Shown in pieces: positions 27,101 to 36,013 of a stretch of DNA of 64,000 nt (position 1 is its first letter; each line of letters starts with the position of its first letter). The notes beneath the pieces are model-generated. The model searched no databases. It had not been told where the DNA came from and worked only from the letters and a program-made list of their open reading frames with translations. A program made the translations under genes and the position numbers. The stretch comes from Corynebacterium deserti GIMN1.010 (lineage in GTDB: Bacteria; Actinomycetota; Actinomycetes; Mycobacteriales; Mycobacteriaceae): the NCBI RefSeq assembly GCF_001277995.1, contig NZ_CP009220.1, forward strand, positions 2,604,001 to 2,668,000. The letters run 5' to 3'.

Positions 27101-28017
27101 CAGAAGTAGCCTTCCTTCTTGCGGTCTTCCATCGCGGATTCGCTGAGGCGATCATCGGCGCGGGTTGCGCCACGTTCGGTGAGGGTGGAGGTTGCGATCT
27201 CTTCGATCACATCGTCGATGGTGCGAGCTTCAGAAAGCACGGCACCGGTGCAGGACATGTCGCCGACGGTGCGGTAGCGAACAGTCTTGGTAACAATCTC
27301 TTCGCCCTTCTTTGGGCCGCCCCACTCGCCTGCGGTCAGCCACATGCCGTCGCGCTCAAACACTTCGCGCTCGTGGGAGAAGTAGATCGGAGGAAGCTCG
27401 ATGTTGCGAGCACCGATGTACTCCCAAATGTCTGCTTCAGTCCAGTTGGAAATTGGGAACACGCGGATGTTCTCGCCTGGCAGGTGACCACCGTTGTAGA
27501 GGGTCCAGAGCTCTGGGCGCTGGCGGCGGGGATCCCATCCACCGAAGGAATCGCGCACGGAGAAGACGCGCTCCTTGGCGCGGGCGCGCTCTTCATCGCG
27601 ACGGGCGCCACCGAGGACTGCGTCGTAGCCTTGTTCAGCGATAGTCTCAACCAGTGGGACAGTCTGCAGTGGGTTGCGGGTGCCGTCTGGGCGTTCCTGC
27701 AGGTCACCGCGGTCGATCCAGTCCTGAACCTTAGCGACGCGCAGGCGAGCGCCGGTGCGGGCAACGAGGTTGTCGCGGAATTCCAACACCTCAGGGAAGT
27801 TGTGGCCGGTATCCACGTGCAGCAATTCAAAAGGCACGGTGGCTGGAGCGAAAGCGCGACGCGCAAGCTCGTACACTACGACGGAATCCTTACCGCCGGA
27901 AAACAGCAGGCCGACCTTATCAAACTGGCCAGCTACCTCGCGGAGGATGTGGATGGATTCGTTTTCCAGGTCTTTGAGGTGAGGGGAAAGTGTTTCTTGG
28001 GAAATGGTGGAGGTCAT
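27100..28017 (-). CDS. cysD: Sulfate adenylyltransferase small subunit CysD
   Basis: 305 residues of the PP-loop ATP pyrophosphatase family: KVGLLFSGGKDSVVVYELA, LLHVDTGHNFPEVLEFRD, and a C-terminal KKEGYF. The start at MTSTISQ (28017) overlaps the cysH stop as ATGA. Catalyses APS formation together with CysN. Confidence 0.95.
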   Translation of the reverse strand: MTSTISQETLSPHLKDLENESIHILREVAGQFDKVGLLFSGGKDSVVVYELARRAFAPATVPFELLHVDTGHNFPEVLEFRDNLVARTGARLRVAKVQDWIDRGDLQERPDGTRNPLQTVPLVETIAEQGYDAVLGGARRDEERARAKERVFSVRDSFGGWDPRRQRPELWTLYNGGHLPGENIRVFPISNWTEADIWEYIGARNIELPPIYFSHEREVFERDGMWLTAGEWGGPKKGEEIVTKTVRYRTVGDMSCTGAVLSEARTIDDVIEEIATSTLTERGATRADDRLSESAMEDRKKEGYF

Positions 28018-28799
28018 GAGTGAAGTCCGCATTCTGTCTTGGCGTTTCCAGCCCAACGGCCGGCCCTGGGGTCTTGTCCTTCTGCAACAGGCAGGGTGCA
28101 GGTTTCGCAACCAATGGAGGGATAACCTTGGTGAGTAAGTGGGTGATCAATGAGGTTGTTGTCCGCAATGAACTGGTTGGTTTCCTCCAGCGACCAGGTG
28201 ATAATCGGGGAGATCTTCAACCGTCCAGTAGCGTCCAGGCTCAGCGCAGGCGCGGTGGCGCGGGTCGGCCCATCAGCGCGGCGCAGGCCCGTTACCCAAC
28301 CGGCGTAGGGGCTTAACGACGCTGCCAGCGGTTCAACCTTGCGCATGCGGCAGCAGGCGGTCGGGTTGTTGCGGTACAGGTTGAGTCCGTAAATGGAGTC
28401 CTGCTCGCTTCGGCTGAGGATTGGCAGCGCGGTGACCATCTTTTGGGAGTAGCGCTCGTCCACCTGGCGGGCCACCTCGAGGGTTTCCTTGAAGTGGTAG
28501 CCGGTGTCCAAAAACAGGAAGTCTGCCTCTGGAAGGTGGCGTGCTGCAAGCTCCGCGAGCACGGTGTTTTCCATGCTCAAGGTGACGGCGATGGCGCCGG
28601 GCGCGTGCTCAGCGGTCCACTCCAGGATCTCCTGCGCGGTCGCGTCGTAAAGCGCGTCGGCATGCTTGTCGACGAGCTCCTCATTGCGCTTCGCCACCTC
28701 AATGGGTAGCGCGTCCGTGGTTTTTGGTCCCTCAGGCGAGACCTCTGGATCACGAACAGATCCAGTGTTTTTCAGTGCGTTAACTACTTGAAAACTCAT
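28014..28799 (-). CDS. cysH: APS/PAPS reductase CysH
   Basis: 261 residues: PP-loop fold with FLFLDTGYHFKETLEVA, Cys pair CCRMRK and second pair CETC that together bind a [4Fe-4S] cluster, typical of APS reductases, and a catalytic Cys in the C-terminal TECGLHS. Reduces activated sulfate to sulfite. Overlaps cysX and cysD by ATGA at both ends. Confidence 0.95.
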   Translation of the reverse strand: MSFQVVNALKNTGSVRDPEVSPEGPKTTDALPIEVAKRNEELVDKHADALYDATAQEILEWTAEHAPGAIAVTLSMENTVLAELAARHLPEADFLFLDTGYHFKETLEVARQVDERYSQKMVTALPILSRSEQDSIYGLNLYRNNPTACCRMRKVEPLAASLSPYAGWVTGLRRADGPTRATAPALSLDATGRLKISPIITWSLEETNQFIADNNLIDHPLTHQGYPSIGCETCTLPVAEGQDPRAGRWAGNAKTECGLHS

Positions 28800-29059
28800 G
28801 GTTGTGGCTCACCTCTTTTGTGCTTTTCTCGTTTGTGCTTTTCTAGGGACTCTTTTAGTGCTTCTGATGTTGACTTAGCGCGTGCGGGGCGCTGTACCGG
28901 ATCATCTTGACCGTGGTACATCACCTCAAAAACCCTGGTGCAGTCTGCACACTTCCACGCGAAGTCTGATTCCTCATCTGGGAAGAGGACTTCTCCGGCA
29001 CAGTAGGGGCAGTACAGCGGATGATTCCTGTTGGGGTTTGGCTTGCGGCGCAAACTCAA
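28796..29059 (-). CDS. cysX: CysX, small CxxC protein (putative electron carrier)
   Basis: 87 residues from a TTG that overlaps the cysI stop (TTGA). Two cysteine pairs, CPYC and CADC, are 20 residues apart, followed by a basic tail (LEKHKREKHKRGE). In C. glutamicum it is described as a ferredoxin-like electron carrier for sulfite reductase. The pattern CxxC-x20-CxxC looks more like a zinc ribbon or rubredoxin-like knuckle than a classical ferredoxin. The stop overlaps the cysH start as ATGA. Confidence 0.88.
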   Translation of the reverse strand: MSLRRKPNPNRNHPLYCPYCAGEVLFPDEESDFAWKCADCTRVFEVMYHGQDDPVQRPARAKSTSEALKESLEKHKREKHKRGEPQP

Positions 29060-30741
29060 CTCAGGTCCTCTTCCGCTGCGCGCTGCACCCAATCGCGGAA
29101 CTGCTCGTCCTCGGTGCGCTGCTCCTTGAACTTGGTGACAACGCGGGTGACGTAATCGCCCACCTCATCAGCAATAACCTTGTGGCCCTTGAGCTTGCGA
29201 CCAAAGTTTGGATCAATGTTCATGGAACCACCGAGGTGAACCTGGAAGCCTTCCACGCGGTTACCGTCGGCGTCGGTGACGGTCTGTCCCTTGAATCCGA
29301 TGTCCGCAACCTGGGTACGAGCACAGGAGTTAGGGCAGCCGTTAAGAGCAATCTTGATAGGAACGTCAAGATCGCCGATGCGCTCTTCGAGTTCATCTAC
29401 CAGCTCAATTGCGCGGGACTTGGTGGTGGCGTGTGCCAGCTTGCAGAACTCCAGGCCGGTGCAGGAAATGATGCCGCGGCGGAATTCAGATGGGCTGGAG
29501 TACAGACCGATCTCATCGAGCTCACGCGCAACAGTGGTCAGATCCTCGCGCTCAATGTCCAAGAACAGCAGTTCCTTCTCCGCAGTGGTGCGGATACGGG
29601 AGATACCGTGCTTTTCTGCAACATCAGCGATCGCAATGAGCTGCTCGCCGGTGGTGTGCCCCACGGTTGGCTTCACACCCAGGTAGAACTTGCCGTCCTT
29701 TTGAGGATGAATGCCAATGTGATCGCGGTAGCCAGGGTTGGTGGTGATCTCTGGGCCGTCGATGAGCTTGCGCTCAATGTACTCAGTTTCCAACACCTCA
29801 CGGAACTTCTCAATACCCCACTGTGCAACCAAGAACTTCAGACGAGCACGGTTACGCAAGCGACGGAATCCGTAGTCGCGGAAGATGCCAGCAACACCTG
29901 CCCACACCTCAGGGACCTCATCGATTGGGATCCACGCACCCAGTGGCTGTGCGAGCATTGGGTTGGTCGACAGGCCACCACCAACGAAACACTCAAAGCC
30001 AACACCGTGTTCTGGGTGAACAGAAGGAACGAAGGAGATGTCCTGGATCTCGTGGGTAACGTCCTGACGAGCGTTACCGGTGATCGCAGTCTTGAATTTA
30101 CGCGGCAAGTTGTGGAACTCGTCGCGGTTCAGGTACTTCTCGCGGATGGCCTCAATAGCTGGGGTGGCATCAATAAGTTCTTCAGCTGCAACACCAGAGA
30201 CGGGAGAACCGAGGATAACGCGAGGGACATCGCCACAACCAAGCATGGTGGTCAGGCCGACAGTCTCCAGCTTCTCCCAAATGGTAGGAACATCCTCAAT
30301 GCGGATCCAGTGAAGCTGAATGTTCTGGCGGTCAGTGAAGTCCGCAGTGGAACGAGCGTAATCGCGGGAAATTTCTCCCACAGCACGAAGCTTCTCTGGG
30401 GATGCAAGGCCACCGTCGAAGCGGACGCGCATCATGAAGTACTCATCCTGCAGCTCAGCATCAGGGATCTGGCCAGTGAGCTCACCGCCGAGATCCTGCT
30501 TGCGCTGGGTGTAAATACCAAGCCACTTAAAGCGAGGCGCGATGTCATCAGGATCGATGGACGCAAAACCCTCTTTGGAATAAATGTCAATAACCCGCTG
30601 CTTTACAGCAAATGCGGGTTCGTCCTGTTTTACCTGCTCAGCGTGATTGAGTGGCGTTCTGCCGTCAATCTTCCACTGGCCTTCCGGCTTAGGTTTGCGG
30701 GCTGCACGGGCTGGTTTTGCAGTTCCGGCTGTTGTTGTCAT
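29056..30741 (-). CDS. cysI: Assimilatory (ferredoxin-type) sulfite reductase CysI
   Basis: 561 residues. Two nitrite/sulfite reductase repeats; [4Fe-4S]-siroheme Cys sets CTGLEFCKLA and NGCPNSCARTQVADIG. Single-subunit type without a flavoprotein partner in the operon, so electrons are presumed to come through Fpr2 and CysX. AAAGGA ribosome site before the ATG. First gene of the cysIXHDNYZ operon; divergent from fpr2 across a region with McbR-type boxes. Confidence 0.96.
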   Translation of the reverse strand: MTTTAGTAKPARAARKPKPEGQWKIDGRTPLNHAEQVKQDEPAFAVKQRVIDIYSKEGFASIDPDDIAPRFKWLGIYTQRKQDLGGELTGQIPDAELQDEYFMMRVRFDGGLASPEKLRAVGEISRDYARSTADFTDRQNIQLHWIRIEDVPTIWEKLETVGLTTMLGCGDVPRVILGSPVSGVAAEELIDATPAIEAIREKYLNRDEFHNLPRKFKTAITGNARQDVTHEIQDISFVPSVHPEHGVGFECFVGGGLSTNPMLAQPLGAWIPIDEVPEVWAGVAGIFRDYGFRRLRNRARLKFLVAQWGIEKFREVLETEYIERKLIDGPEITTNPGYRDHIGIHPQKDGKFYLGVKPTVGHTTGEQLIAIADVAEKHGISRIRTTAEKELLFLDIEREDLTTVARELDEIGLYSSPSEFRRGIISCTGLEFCKLAHATTKSRAIELVDELEERIGDLDVPIKIALNGCPNSCARTQVADIGFKGQTVTDADGNRVEGFQVHLGGSMNIDPNFGRKLKGHKVIADEVGDYVTRVVTKFKEQRTEDEQFRDWVQRAAEEDLS

Positions 30742-30787
30742 GGGGAGTAATCCTTTGATTTCACCTGTTTTGATCTACCGGCAAACT

Positions 30788-31009
30788 TAGACGTACCGCT
30801 CTGTCTACAACAACCATTAGATTCATAGTGCCGTTTCTAGCGTTTGTCATTTAAAGCTTTTTCAGGTGTTTACCTGGGTATATTAGGTTAAGTTCAGTAT
30901 GAATATAATAGACTGGGCTGTCTAGAATTTGGGTGGGTTTTGAATTTAATTACCTAAATGTCTTCGCATTTTCCAAATTGACTGATAGCTTTACAGACCA
31001 AGCGGTCTA
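30788..31009. promoter_or_regulatory. cysI/fpr2 divergent control region with McbR-type operators
   Basis: TAGAC-TGGGCT-GTCTA (30909-30924) is an exact match to the McbR consensus TAGAC-N6-GTCTA. CAGAC-CAAGCG-GTCTA (30994-31009) matches with one change. TAGAC-N10-GTCTA (30788-30807) has correct half-sites but wrong spacing. McbR (SAH-responsive) and CysR are known regulators of this regulon. Region 30742-31170 has no gene. Confidence 0.8.
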
Positions 31010-31170
31010 GGCGGCGGTACGGTTTGGGTCTTACCCCTAGATATCAAGCCCCTGAACCTCAAGCCCCGCAGCCTTAACCAAAAAGCTTCCACCCTATTAA
31101 TGACGACTTTCCCTTTACTACCCCACGCTTGAACTCTGCATGAGTGAAGGCACGAAAGGCACCTGAGCAG

Positions 31171-32544
31171 ATGAACTCACCTTTGCGCGTAGCCGTCATC
31201 GGCGCTGGCCCAGCCGGCATTTACGCTTCCGACCTTCTGATCCGCAACGAAGAGCAGGAAATTTTTGTTGACCTCTTCGAACAGATGCCTGCACCTTTTG
31301 GCCTCATCCGCTACGGTGTCGCACCTGACCACCCACGTATCAAGGGCATCGTGAAGTCCCTGCACAACGTTTTGGACAAGCCACGCCTTCGCCTGCTGGG
31401 CAATATCACCATCGGCCGCGACATCACTGTCGAAGAACTCCGCGACTACTACGACGCCATCGTGTTCTCCACCGGCGCTGTTGCTGACCGCGACCTCAAC
31501 ATCCCCGGCATCGACGCCGAAGGCTCCTTCGGTGCAGGTGAATTTGTTGGCTTCTACGACGGCAACCCACGCTTCGAGCGTTCCTGGGATCTTTCCGCAC
31601 AGTCTGTCGCAGTCATTGGTGTCGGTAACGTCGGTCTCGACGTCGCCCGCATCTTGGCCAAGACCGGCGACGAGCTGAAGGTCACCGAAATCCCAGACAA
31701 CGTCTACGAGTCCCTGGCCAAGAACCAGGCAACCGAAGTTCATGTCTTCGGCCGCCGTGGCCCAGCACAGGTCAAATTCACCCCACAGGAACTCAAAGAA
31801 CTCGACCACTCCCCCACAATCAACGTTGTTGTTGATCCTGAAGACATCGATTACGACGCCGCTTCCGAGGAAGCTCGCCGCGCATCAAAGTCCCAGGACC
31901 TTGTCTGCCAAATCCTTGAGCAATACGCCATTCGCGAGCCAAAGGACGCTCCACACACCCTGCAGATCCACCTCTTTGAAAACCCAGTTGAGGTTCTTGA
32001 GAAAGGCGGCAAGGTTGTCGGCCTGCGCACCGAGCGCACCCAGCTCGACGGCAACGGTGGTGTCATCGGCACCGGCGAGTTCAAGGATTGGCCAGTACAG
32101 TCCGTCTACCGCGCTGTCGGCTACAAGTCCGACGCCATTGAGGGCGTGCCTTTCGACGACTCCCGCCACGTCATCCCCAACGACGGTGGCCACGTCCTCG
32201 AAGCACCAGGTGCTGCTCCAGTTCCCGGCCTCTACGCCACCGGCTGGATCAAGCGCGGCCCCATCGGCCTCATTGGCAACACCAAGTCCGATGCCAAGGA
32301 AACCACCGACATGCTCGTCAAGGACGCCATCGCCGGCGCGTTGACTGCACCTAAGCACCAGGACGAAAACGCGATCATCGAGCTCCTCGATTCCCGTGAA
32401 ATCCCATTCACCACCTGGCAGGGCTGGTACAAGCTCGACGCCGCAGAGCGTGCACTCGGTGAGGCCGAATGCCGCGAGCGCAAGAAGATCGTTGATTGGG
32501 AAGAAATGGTCCGCCAGGCCCGCGAAGCCCCAGCAATTGTCTAA
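31171..32544 (+). CDS. fpr2: Ferredoxin/adrenodoxin-type NADP reductase Fpr2 (FprA)
   Basis: 457 residues: FAD motif VAVIGAGPAGIYASDLLI, PFGLIRYGVAPDHP, NADPH motif VAVIGVGNVGLDVARILA, and C-terminal TGWIKRGPIGLIGNTK, all standard for adrenodoxin-reductase-like FprA. Reduces the electron donor for sulfite reductase. Start at MNSPLRVAVIG (31171), about 11 bases after GAAAGG. Shares regulation with the divergent cys operon. Confidence 0.93.
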   Translation: MNSPLRVAVIGAGPAGIYASDLLIRNEEQEIFVDLFEQMPAPFGLIRYGVAPDHPRIKGIVKSLHNVLDKPRLRLLGNITIGRDITVEELRDYYDAIVFSTGAVADRDLNIPGIDAEGSFGAGEFVGFYDGNPRFERSWDLSAQSVAVIGVGNVGLDVARILAKTGDELKVTEIPDNVYESLAKNQATEVHVFGRRGPAQVKFTPQELKELDHSPTINVVVDPEDIDYDAASEEARRASKSQDLVCQILEQYAIREPKDAPHTLQIHLFENPVEVLEKGGKVVGLRTERTQLDGNGGVIGTGEFKDWPVQSVYRAVGYKSDAIEGVPFDDSRHVIPNDGGHVLEAPGAAPVPGLYATGWIKRGPIGLIGNTKSDAKETTDMLVKDAIAGALTAPKHQDENAIIELLDSREIPFTTWQGWYKLDAAERALGEAECRERKKIVDWEEMVRQAREAPAIV

Positions 32545-32562
32545 ATTGTTTTAGCGACTTTT

Positions 32563-32597
32563 AAGTCCCCGCCCGTTTTATTCGAGGCGGGGACTTT
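32563..32597. terminator. Bidirectional terminator after fpr2
   Basis: AAGTCCCCGCC (32563-32573) pairs with GGCGGGGACTT (32586-32596). The stop codon of the small membrane gene lies in the loop, so the hairpin also covers its last codons. Confidence 0.85.
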
Positions 32598-32805
32598 CGC
32601 TTTCCACCCTGCGCGGCCGATTCACCATATAAAGCAGCACTGCCACTGCTAATCCGGCGATCATAAAACCACATGCAACTAACGCATTGGCATACATGAT
32701 GCCGATATACATCCCGGTGAGAACACCAAGCAAGAAGATAATGAATGCCTTAACAACAGCCCTTCGTTGAAGATCTTCTTTCATCGCAACCGCCTGTTCC
32801 CTCAT
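32578..32805 (-). CDS. Small two-helix membrane protein
   Basis: 75 residues from the ATG at 32805 (an in-frame TTG lies four codons upstream). A basic N-terminus is followed by two hydrophobic segments, AFIIFLLGVLTGMYIGIMYA and VACGFMIAGLAVAVLLYMV, and a charged tail. Unrecognised; no partner gene visible. Confidence 0.6.
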   Translation of the reverse strand: MREQAVAMKEDLQRRAVVKAFIIFLLGVLTGMYIGIMYANALVACGFMIAGLAVAVLLYMVNRPRRVESESPRLE

Positions 32806-32896
32806 GTCCACAATCAAGCTTTAAGTCCAGACTTGCAGTTGCCTCACCTGTATTCAATAAGTTTCCGATTAAAGGTAACTTAAGTTTCTTAAAGTC

Positions 32897-33313
32897 TTAG
32901 CCACCGATGTTGAACATCCAGTGGGTTCCAAAACGATCCTCCAGCGCACCATAAACCGCGCCCCAAGGAACAGCTTCCAAAGGCATGGTCACAGTGCCGC
33001 CCTCAGACAGTTTTTCCCAGTAACCACGAAGTTCTTCATCCGCATCAGCACCACCAGTCAGCGACAACGGAGTGTCCTCGCCCTTCATGCGCTGCATTAC
33101 GCGCGGGATATCACTGGCAAAAAGCAACTTCTGACCATCAACGACCAGCTCAGCGTGCATGATTTTCTCGCCGTCACCACCAACCTCCTCCTCAGAATGC
33201 ATGGCGGAAAACGGCATCATCTGGAGCTCACCACCAAAAACTGTTTGGTAGAACTCCATTGCTTCTTTGGCATTTCCATTGAACTGACGGTACGGGGTGA
33301 GATCGGCTTTCAT
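32897..33313 (-). CDS. PhnB/VOC-superfamily protein (glyoxalase-like)
   Basis: 138 residues with PhnB pattern: YRQFNGNAKEAMEFYQTVFG near the start, MHAELVVDGQKLLFASD in the middle, and the closing DRFGTHWMFNIGG. Two betaalphabeta motifs; function not assigned in this branch. Start at MKADLTPY (33313). Confidence 0.85.
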   Translation of the reverse strand: MKADLTPYRQFNGNAKEAMEFYQTVFGGELQMMPFSAMHSEEEVGGDGEKIMHAELVVDGQKLLFASDIPRVMQRMKGEDTPLSLTGGADADEELRGYWEKLSEGGTVTMPLEAVPWGAVYGALEDRFGTHWMFNIGG

Positions 33314-33370
33314 CGGACTCCGGACTTCCAAGCGAGAGCATTTTCTGTGACCCATGTTACACTAGAAATC

Positions 33371-33784
33371 ATGCGTCAGTCAGCTTCCAGACATGTCACC
33401 CTCCTCAGCACCGCCACCCGATCAAAAAATTTCCGAGATAGCGCGCGATCTTCCTAGGCTGCGTGCCTGGGCTTCAGGTTTAGCAAGCGGGACGCTTTCG
33501 CTTATCGACGCCAACTCCCTGCATTTGGAATCCCCCATGGACCTAGTTCACCCCGAATTCACCCCAATAAACAGCTACGGAATACTCGACCACGTGGTCA
33601 CCCTCCCCGACCGAATCAAAGTACTCAACCATTTCCGAGCCATCCCCATGAAACCGGCTCCGAACTCATTTTCACCGTCCGACCAAGCGAAAACTCCGAA
33701 GAAGATTGCCAAGCAGTCACAGAAAACCTCGAAAGGCTGGCCCCTGGCAGAAAATCGCCCGGCAGAAGTTTTTCGGTCGCCTAG
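33371..33784 (+). pseudogene. SRPBCC (polyketide-cyclase-like) protein gene with two frameshifts
   Basis: Three frame pieces reconstruct one SRPBCC protein: from the ATG at 33371 SASRHVTLLSTATRSK; shift at the A6 run near 33420; then ISEIARDLPRLRAWASGLAS through YGILDHVVTLPDRIKVLNHF; shift back near 33645; then ETGSELIFTVRPSENSEEDC and QAVTENLERLAPGRK, stop at 33782. First and last pieces share a frame, so the two indels compensate. TACACT about 11 bases before the ATG would give a leaderless transcript. As read it cannot encode a full protein. Confidence 0.72.
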
Positions 33785-33860
33785 TTTGGTCTACCAAAAA
33801 TTACCCCACAGAATCGCTTCTAAGCGACTTTGAGGCCTTAAATTCGAGGCCTTAAACTAG

Positions 33861-33901
33861 AAACAGACAAACCGTAGCTGTGGTCTACGGTTTGTCTGTT
33901 T
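33861..33901. terminator. Bidirectional terminator behind tctA
   Basis: AAACAGACAAACCGTAG (33861-33877) pairs with its perfect complement at 33885-33901 around a 7-base loop; A and T runs end the arms. Confidence 0.9.
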
Positions 33902-33914
33902 ATATATGGGGACT

Positions 33915-35447
33915 TTAAGCGTCGATGGTTTCGAGCTGAGAAGTAAGGTGCTTACGGCGACCTCGTACTGCAGTAATGATGCTGACCGCAATGAAGATGG
34001 CAAGCACTGCGTAGAGGGACCAGGTGATGGGGCTGGAGACGAGGATGGAGAAATCGCCAACCGAGGACAGCAGTGCGTCGCGGAGGGAGGTTTCAGCCAA
34101 AGGTCCAAGAACCATACCGATCATCAGCGGCGCCAGCGGGTAACCGTAGCGACGCATGATCAAAGCCACGACACCGATACCGAGCAGCATGAGCAGGTCG
34201 AACACTGCGCCGGAGGTGGCGTAAATGCCCAGGCCACAGAACAATGCGATACCAGAGTATAGGTAGTGGTTTGGAATGAGCAGGAGCTTTGCCCACAGCT
34301 GTGCGAACGGCAGGTTGATGAACAACAGGACGATCATCGCGATGAAGAAGCTGGCAAGAAGTGCCCAGACGAGTTCAGGGTTGCGGTCAAACAGCAGCGG
34401 TCCTGGCTGGATTCCGTACTGACGGAACGCTGCCAACATGATGGCCGCAGTTGCAGAGACTGGCAGACCCAGGGCAAGAAGAGCACCCATGGCCATGCCT
34501 GTAGTGGCGTTACCTGCAGCTTCAGGAGCAGCGAGTCCTCGGATTGCACCCTTATCGCCGAACTGTGGATCTTTGCGCCGTTTATCCAACGCACGCTCTG
34601 TGGAATAAGCCAAGAAGGTTGGAACTTCAGATCCACCAACAGGGATCACACCGAAAGGCAGACCAATAATCGTTCCGCGTGCCCAGGCTGGAGCGGCTTC
34701 TTTGAATTCCGTTCCGGTAAGCCACGGACGTCCTGCGGAGCGGGTTTCAAGATTGACCTTGTCACGGCGTGCACGCGAAGCAACGAAGAACACCTCGCCG
34801 AGTGCAAGGATCGCAACGGTGACGGTCACAAGAGAGATGCCGTCGAAAAGCTGCGGTGCGCCGAGCGTGAAACGCTCGGTTCCGGTGACTGAGTCAATAC
34901 CGATAGTGGCAATGCCTAGGCCGAAAATCAGGGACGCGAGCCCCTTAAACACGGAGTCCGATACTACGGAGGAGGTGGCGACGAATGCGAAGAGTGCCAG
35001 TGCGAAATATTCAGCTGGGCCGAATGCGGTGGAGAGTTCCGCCAGGGTTGGTGCGAGGAAGACGACGATGAACGAGGAGACAATACCGCCGATGAAGGCA
35101 CCGATCGCTGCGGTAGCCAAAGCCTGAGGCGCACGACCGTTAAGAGCCATGCGGTGCCCCTCAAACGTGGACGCAATTGCCGACGCCTGACCTGGCGTAT
35201 TCATCAAGATGGCCATTGTGGAGTCGCCGAAAAGACCACCGAAATACACGCCAGAGAACATAATGAACGCGGCAGTTGGATCAAGCGCGAAGGTCATCGG
35301 CAGGAGCAGTGCCACGGCCATGGAGGATCCAAGACCTGGCATAACGCCCACCGCGGTGCCGAGCAAACAGCCGATGATCACCCAGAGAAGGTTCATCGGC
35401 GATAGCGCGCCGGCGAAACCTTCCATCAACATGGACAAGATTTCCAT
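33915..35447 (-). CDS. tctA: TctA, large membrane subunit of tricarboxylate transporter
   Basis: 510 residues, about 12 membrane segments, with TctA family motifs GCLLGTAVGVMPGLGSSMA, GVYFGGLFGDSTMAILMNTPG and the second half AAPEAAGNATTGMAMGALLALG. Tripartite tricarboxylate transporter; in C. glutamicum tctCBA supports citrate uptake. ATG overlaps the tctB stop (TAATG). Confidence 0.94.
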   Translation of the reverse strand: MEILSMLMEGFAGALSPMNLLWVIIGCLLGTAVGVMPGLGSSMAVALLLPMTFALDPTAAFIMFSGVYFGGLFGDSTMAILMNTPGQASAIASTFEGHRMALNGRAPQALATAAIGAFIGGIVSSFIVVFLAPTLAELSTAFGPAEYFALALFAFVATSSVVSDSVFKGLASLIFGLGIATIGIDSVTGTERFTLGAPQLFDGISLVTVTVAILALGEVFFVASRARRDKVNLETRSAGRPWLTGTEFKEAAPAWARGTIIGLPFGVIPVGGSEVPTFLAYSTERALDKRRKDPQFGDKGAIRGLAAPEAAGNATTGMAMGALLALGLPVSATAAIMLAAFRQYGIQPGPLLFDRNPELVWALLASFFIAMIVLLFINLPFAQLWAKLLLIPNHYLYSGIALFCGLGIYATSGAVFDLLMLLGIGVVALIMRRYGYPLAPLMIGMVLGPLAETSLRDALLSSVGDFSILVSSPITWSLYAVLAIFIAVSIITAVRGRRKHLTSQLETIDA

Positions 35448-36013
35448 TAGAAGCCACCACCCAAAAGTCCGGAAGGAAGATTAAGTCCGAGTCCGACGTC
35501 GAATGCAAGGTAGACGATCGAGCTCATGAGGAGGGAAACAAGCACATCAAAACCGGGACGCTTGGAGCCAAATGCCCTGGTCATAGTCCAGAAGAGGAAT
35601 GCGCCGGCGAGGATCCAGCCCAGGTATGGCAGAAGCACAGCGAAGGCAAGGAAGCCACCAATGGCCCATGCGAGGGATACGTAGTCGGAGTGGAATTTCC
35701 AGCTACGTCCCGATTCGTTTTCTGGGTGCATGGGGTATTTGATGGTTTGCAGCACCAAGGCCACTGCCACCAGCAATCCGGCGATGCCAAGGATTGTTGG
35801 GAAGAATCGTGGTCCTGGGAAGGATGCGTTTCCGGCATCCATGTTCAAGACACCAATCAACAGGTACAAGCTAAACGCGGTGAGAATACCTGGCATGATC
35901 AGGCCCGAGCGGCCTTCCCAGAAGGTTCCCTCTCCAACTGGACGAGGTCCAGGTAGTTGGTGCGATTCCGGGATGTCGATATAGGACTCGCCGGATTGTT
36001 CAGTGACGTTCAC
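35447..36013 (-). CDS. tctB: TctB, small membrane subunit of tricarboxylate transporter
   Basis: 188 residues with four hydrophobic segments (GILTAFSLYLLIGVL, FFPTILGIAGLLVAVALVL and two later). Small subunits of this system vary in sequence but keep this layout. GTG start overlaps the tctC stop (TAGTG), and its own stop overlaps tctA, so the operon is coupled. Confidence 0.88.
   Translation of the reverse strand: MNVTEQSGESYIDIPESHQLPGPRPVGEGTFWEGRSGLIMPGILTAFSLYLLIGVLNMDAGNASFPGPRFFPTILGIAGLLVAVALVLQTIKYPMHPENESGRSWKFHSDYVSLAWAIGGFLAFAVLLPYLGWILAGAFLFWTMTRAFGSKRPGFDVLVSLLMSSIVYLAFDVGLGLNLPSGLLGGGF

Noticed and set aside
28882..30750. 622-codon plus-strand frame opposite cysI/cysX
   Set aside because: Antisense of cysI with catalytic motifs intact on the other strand.
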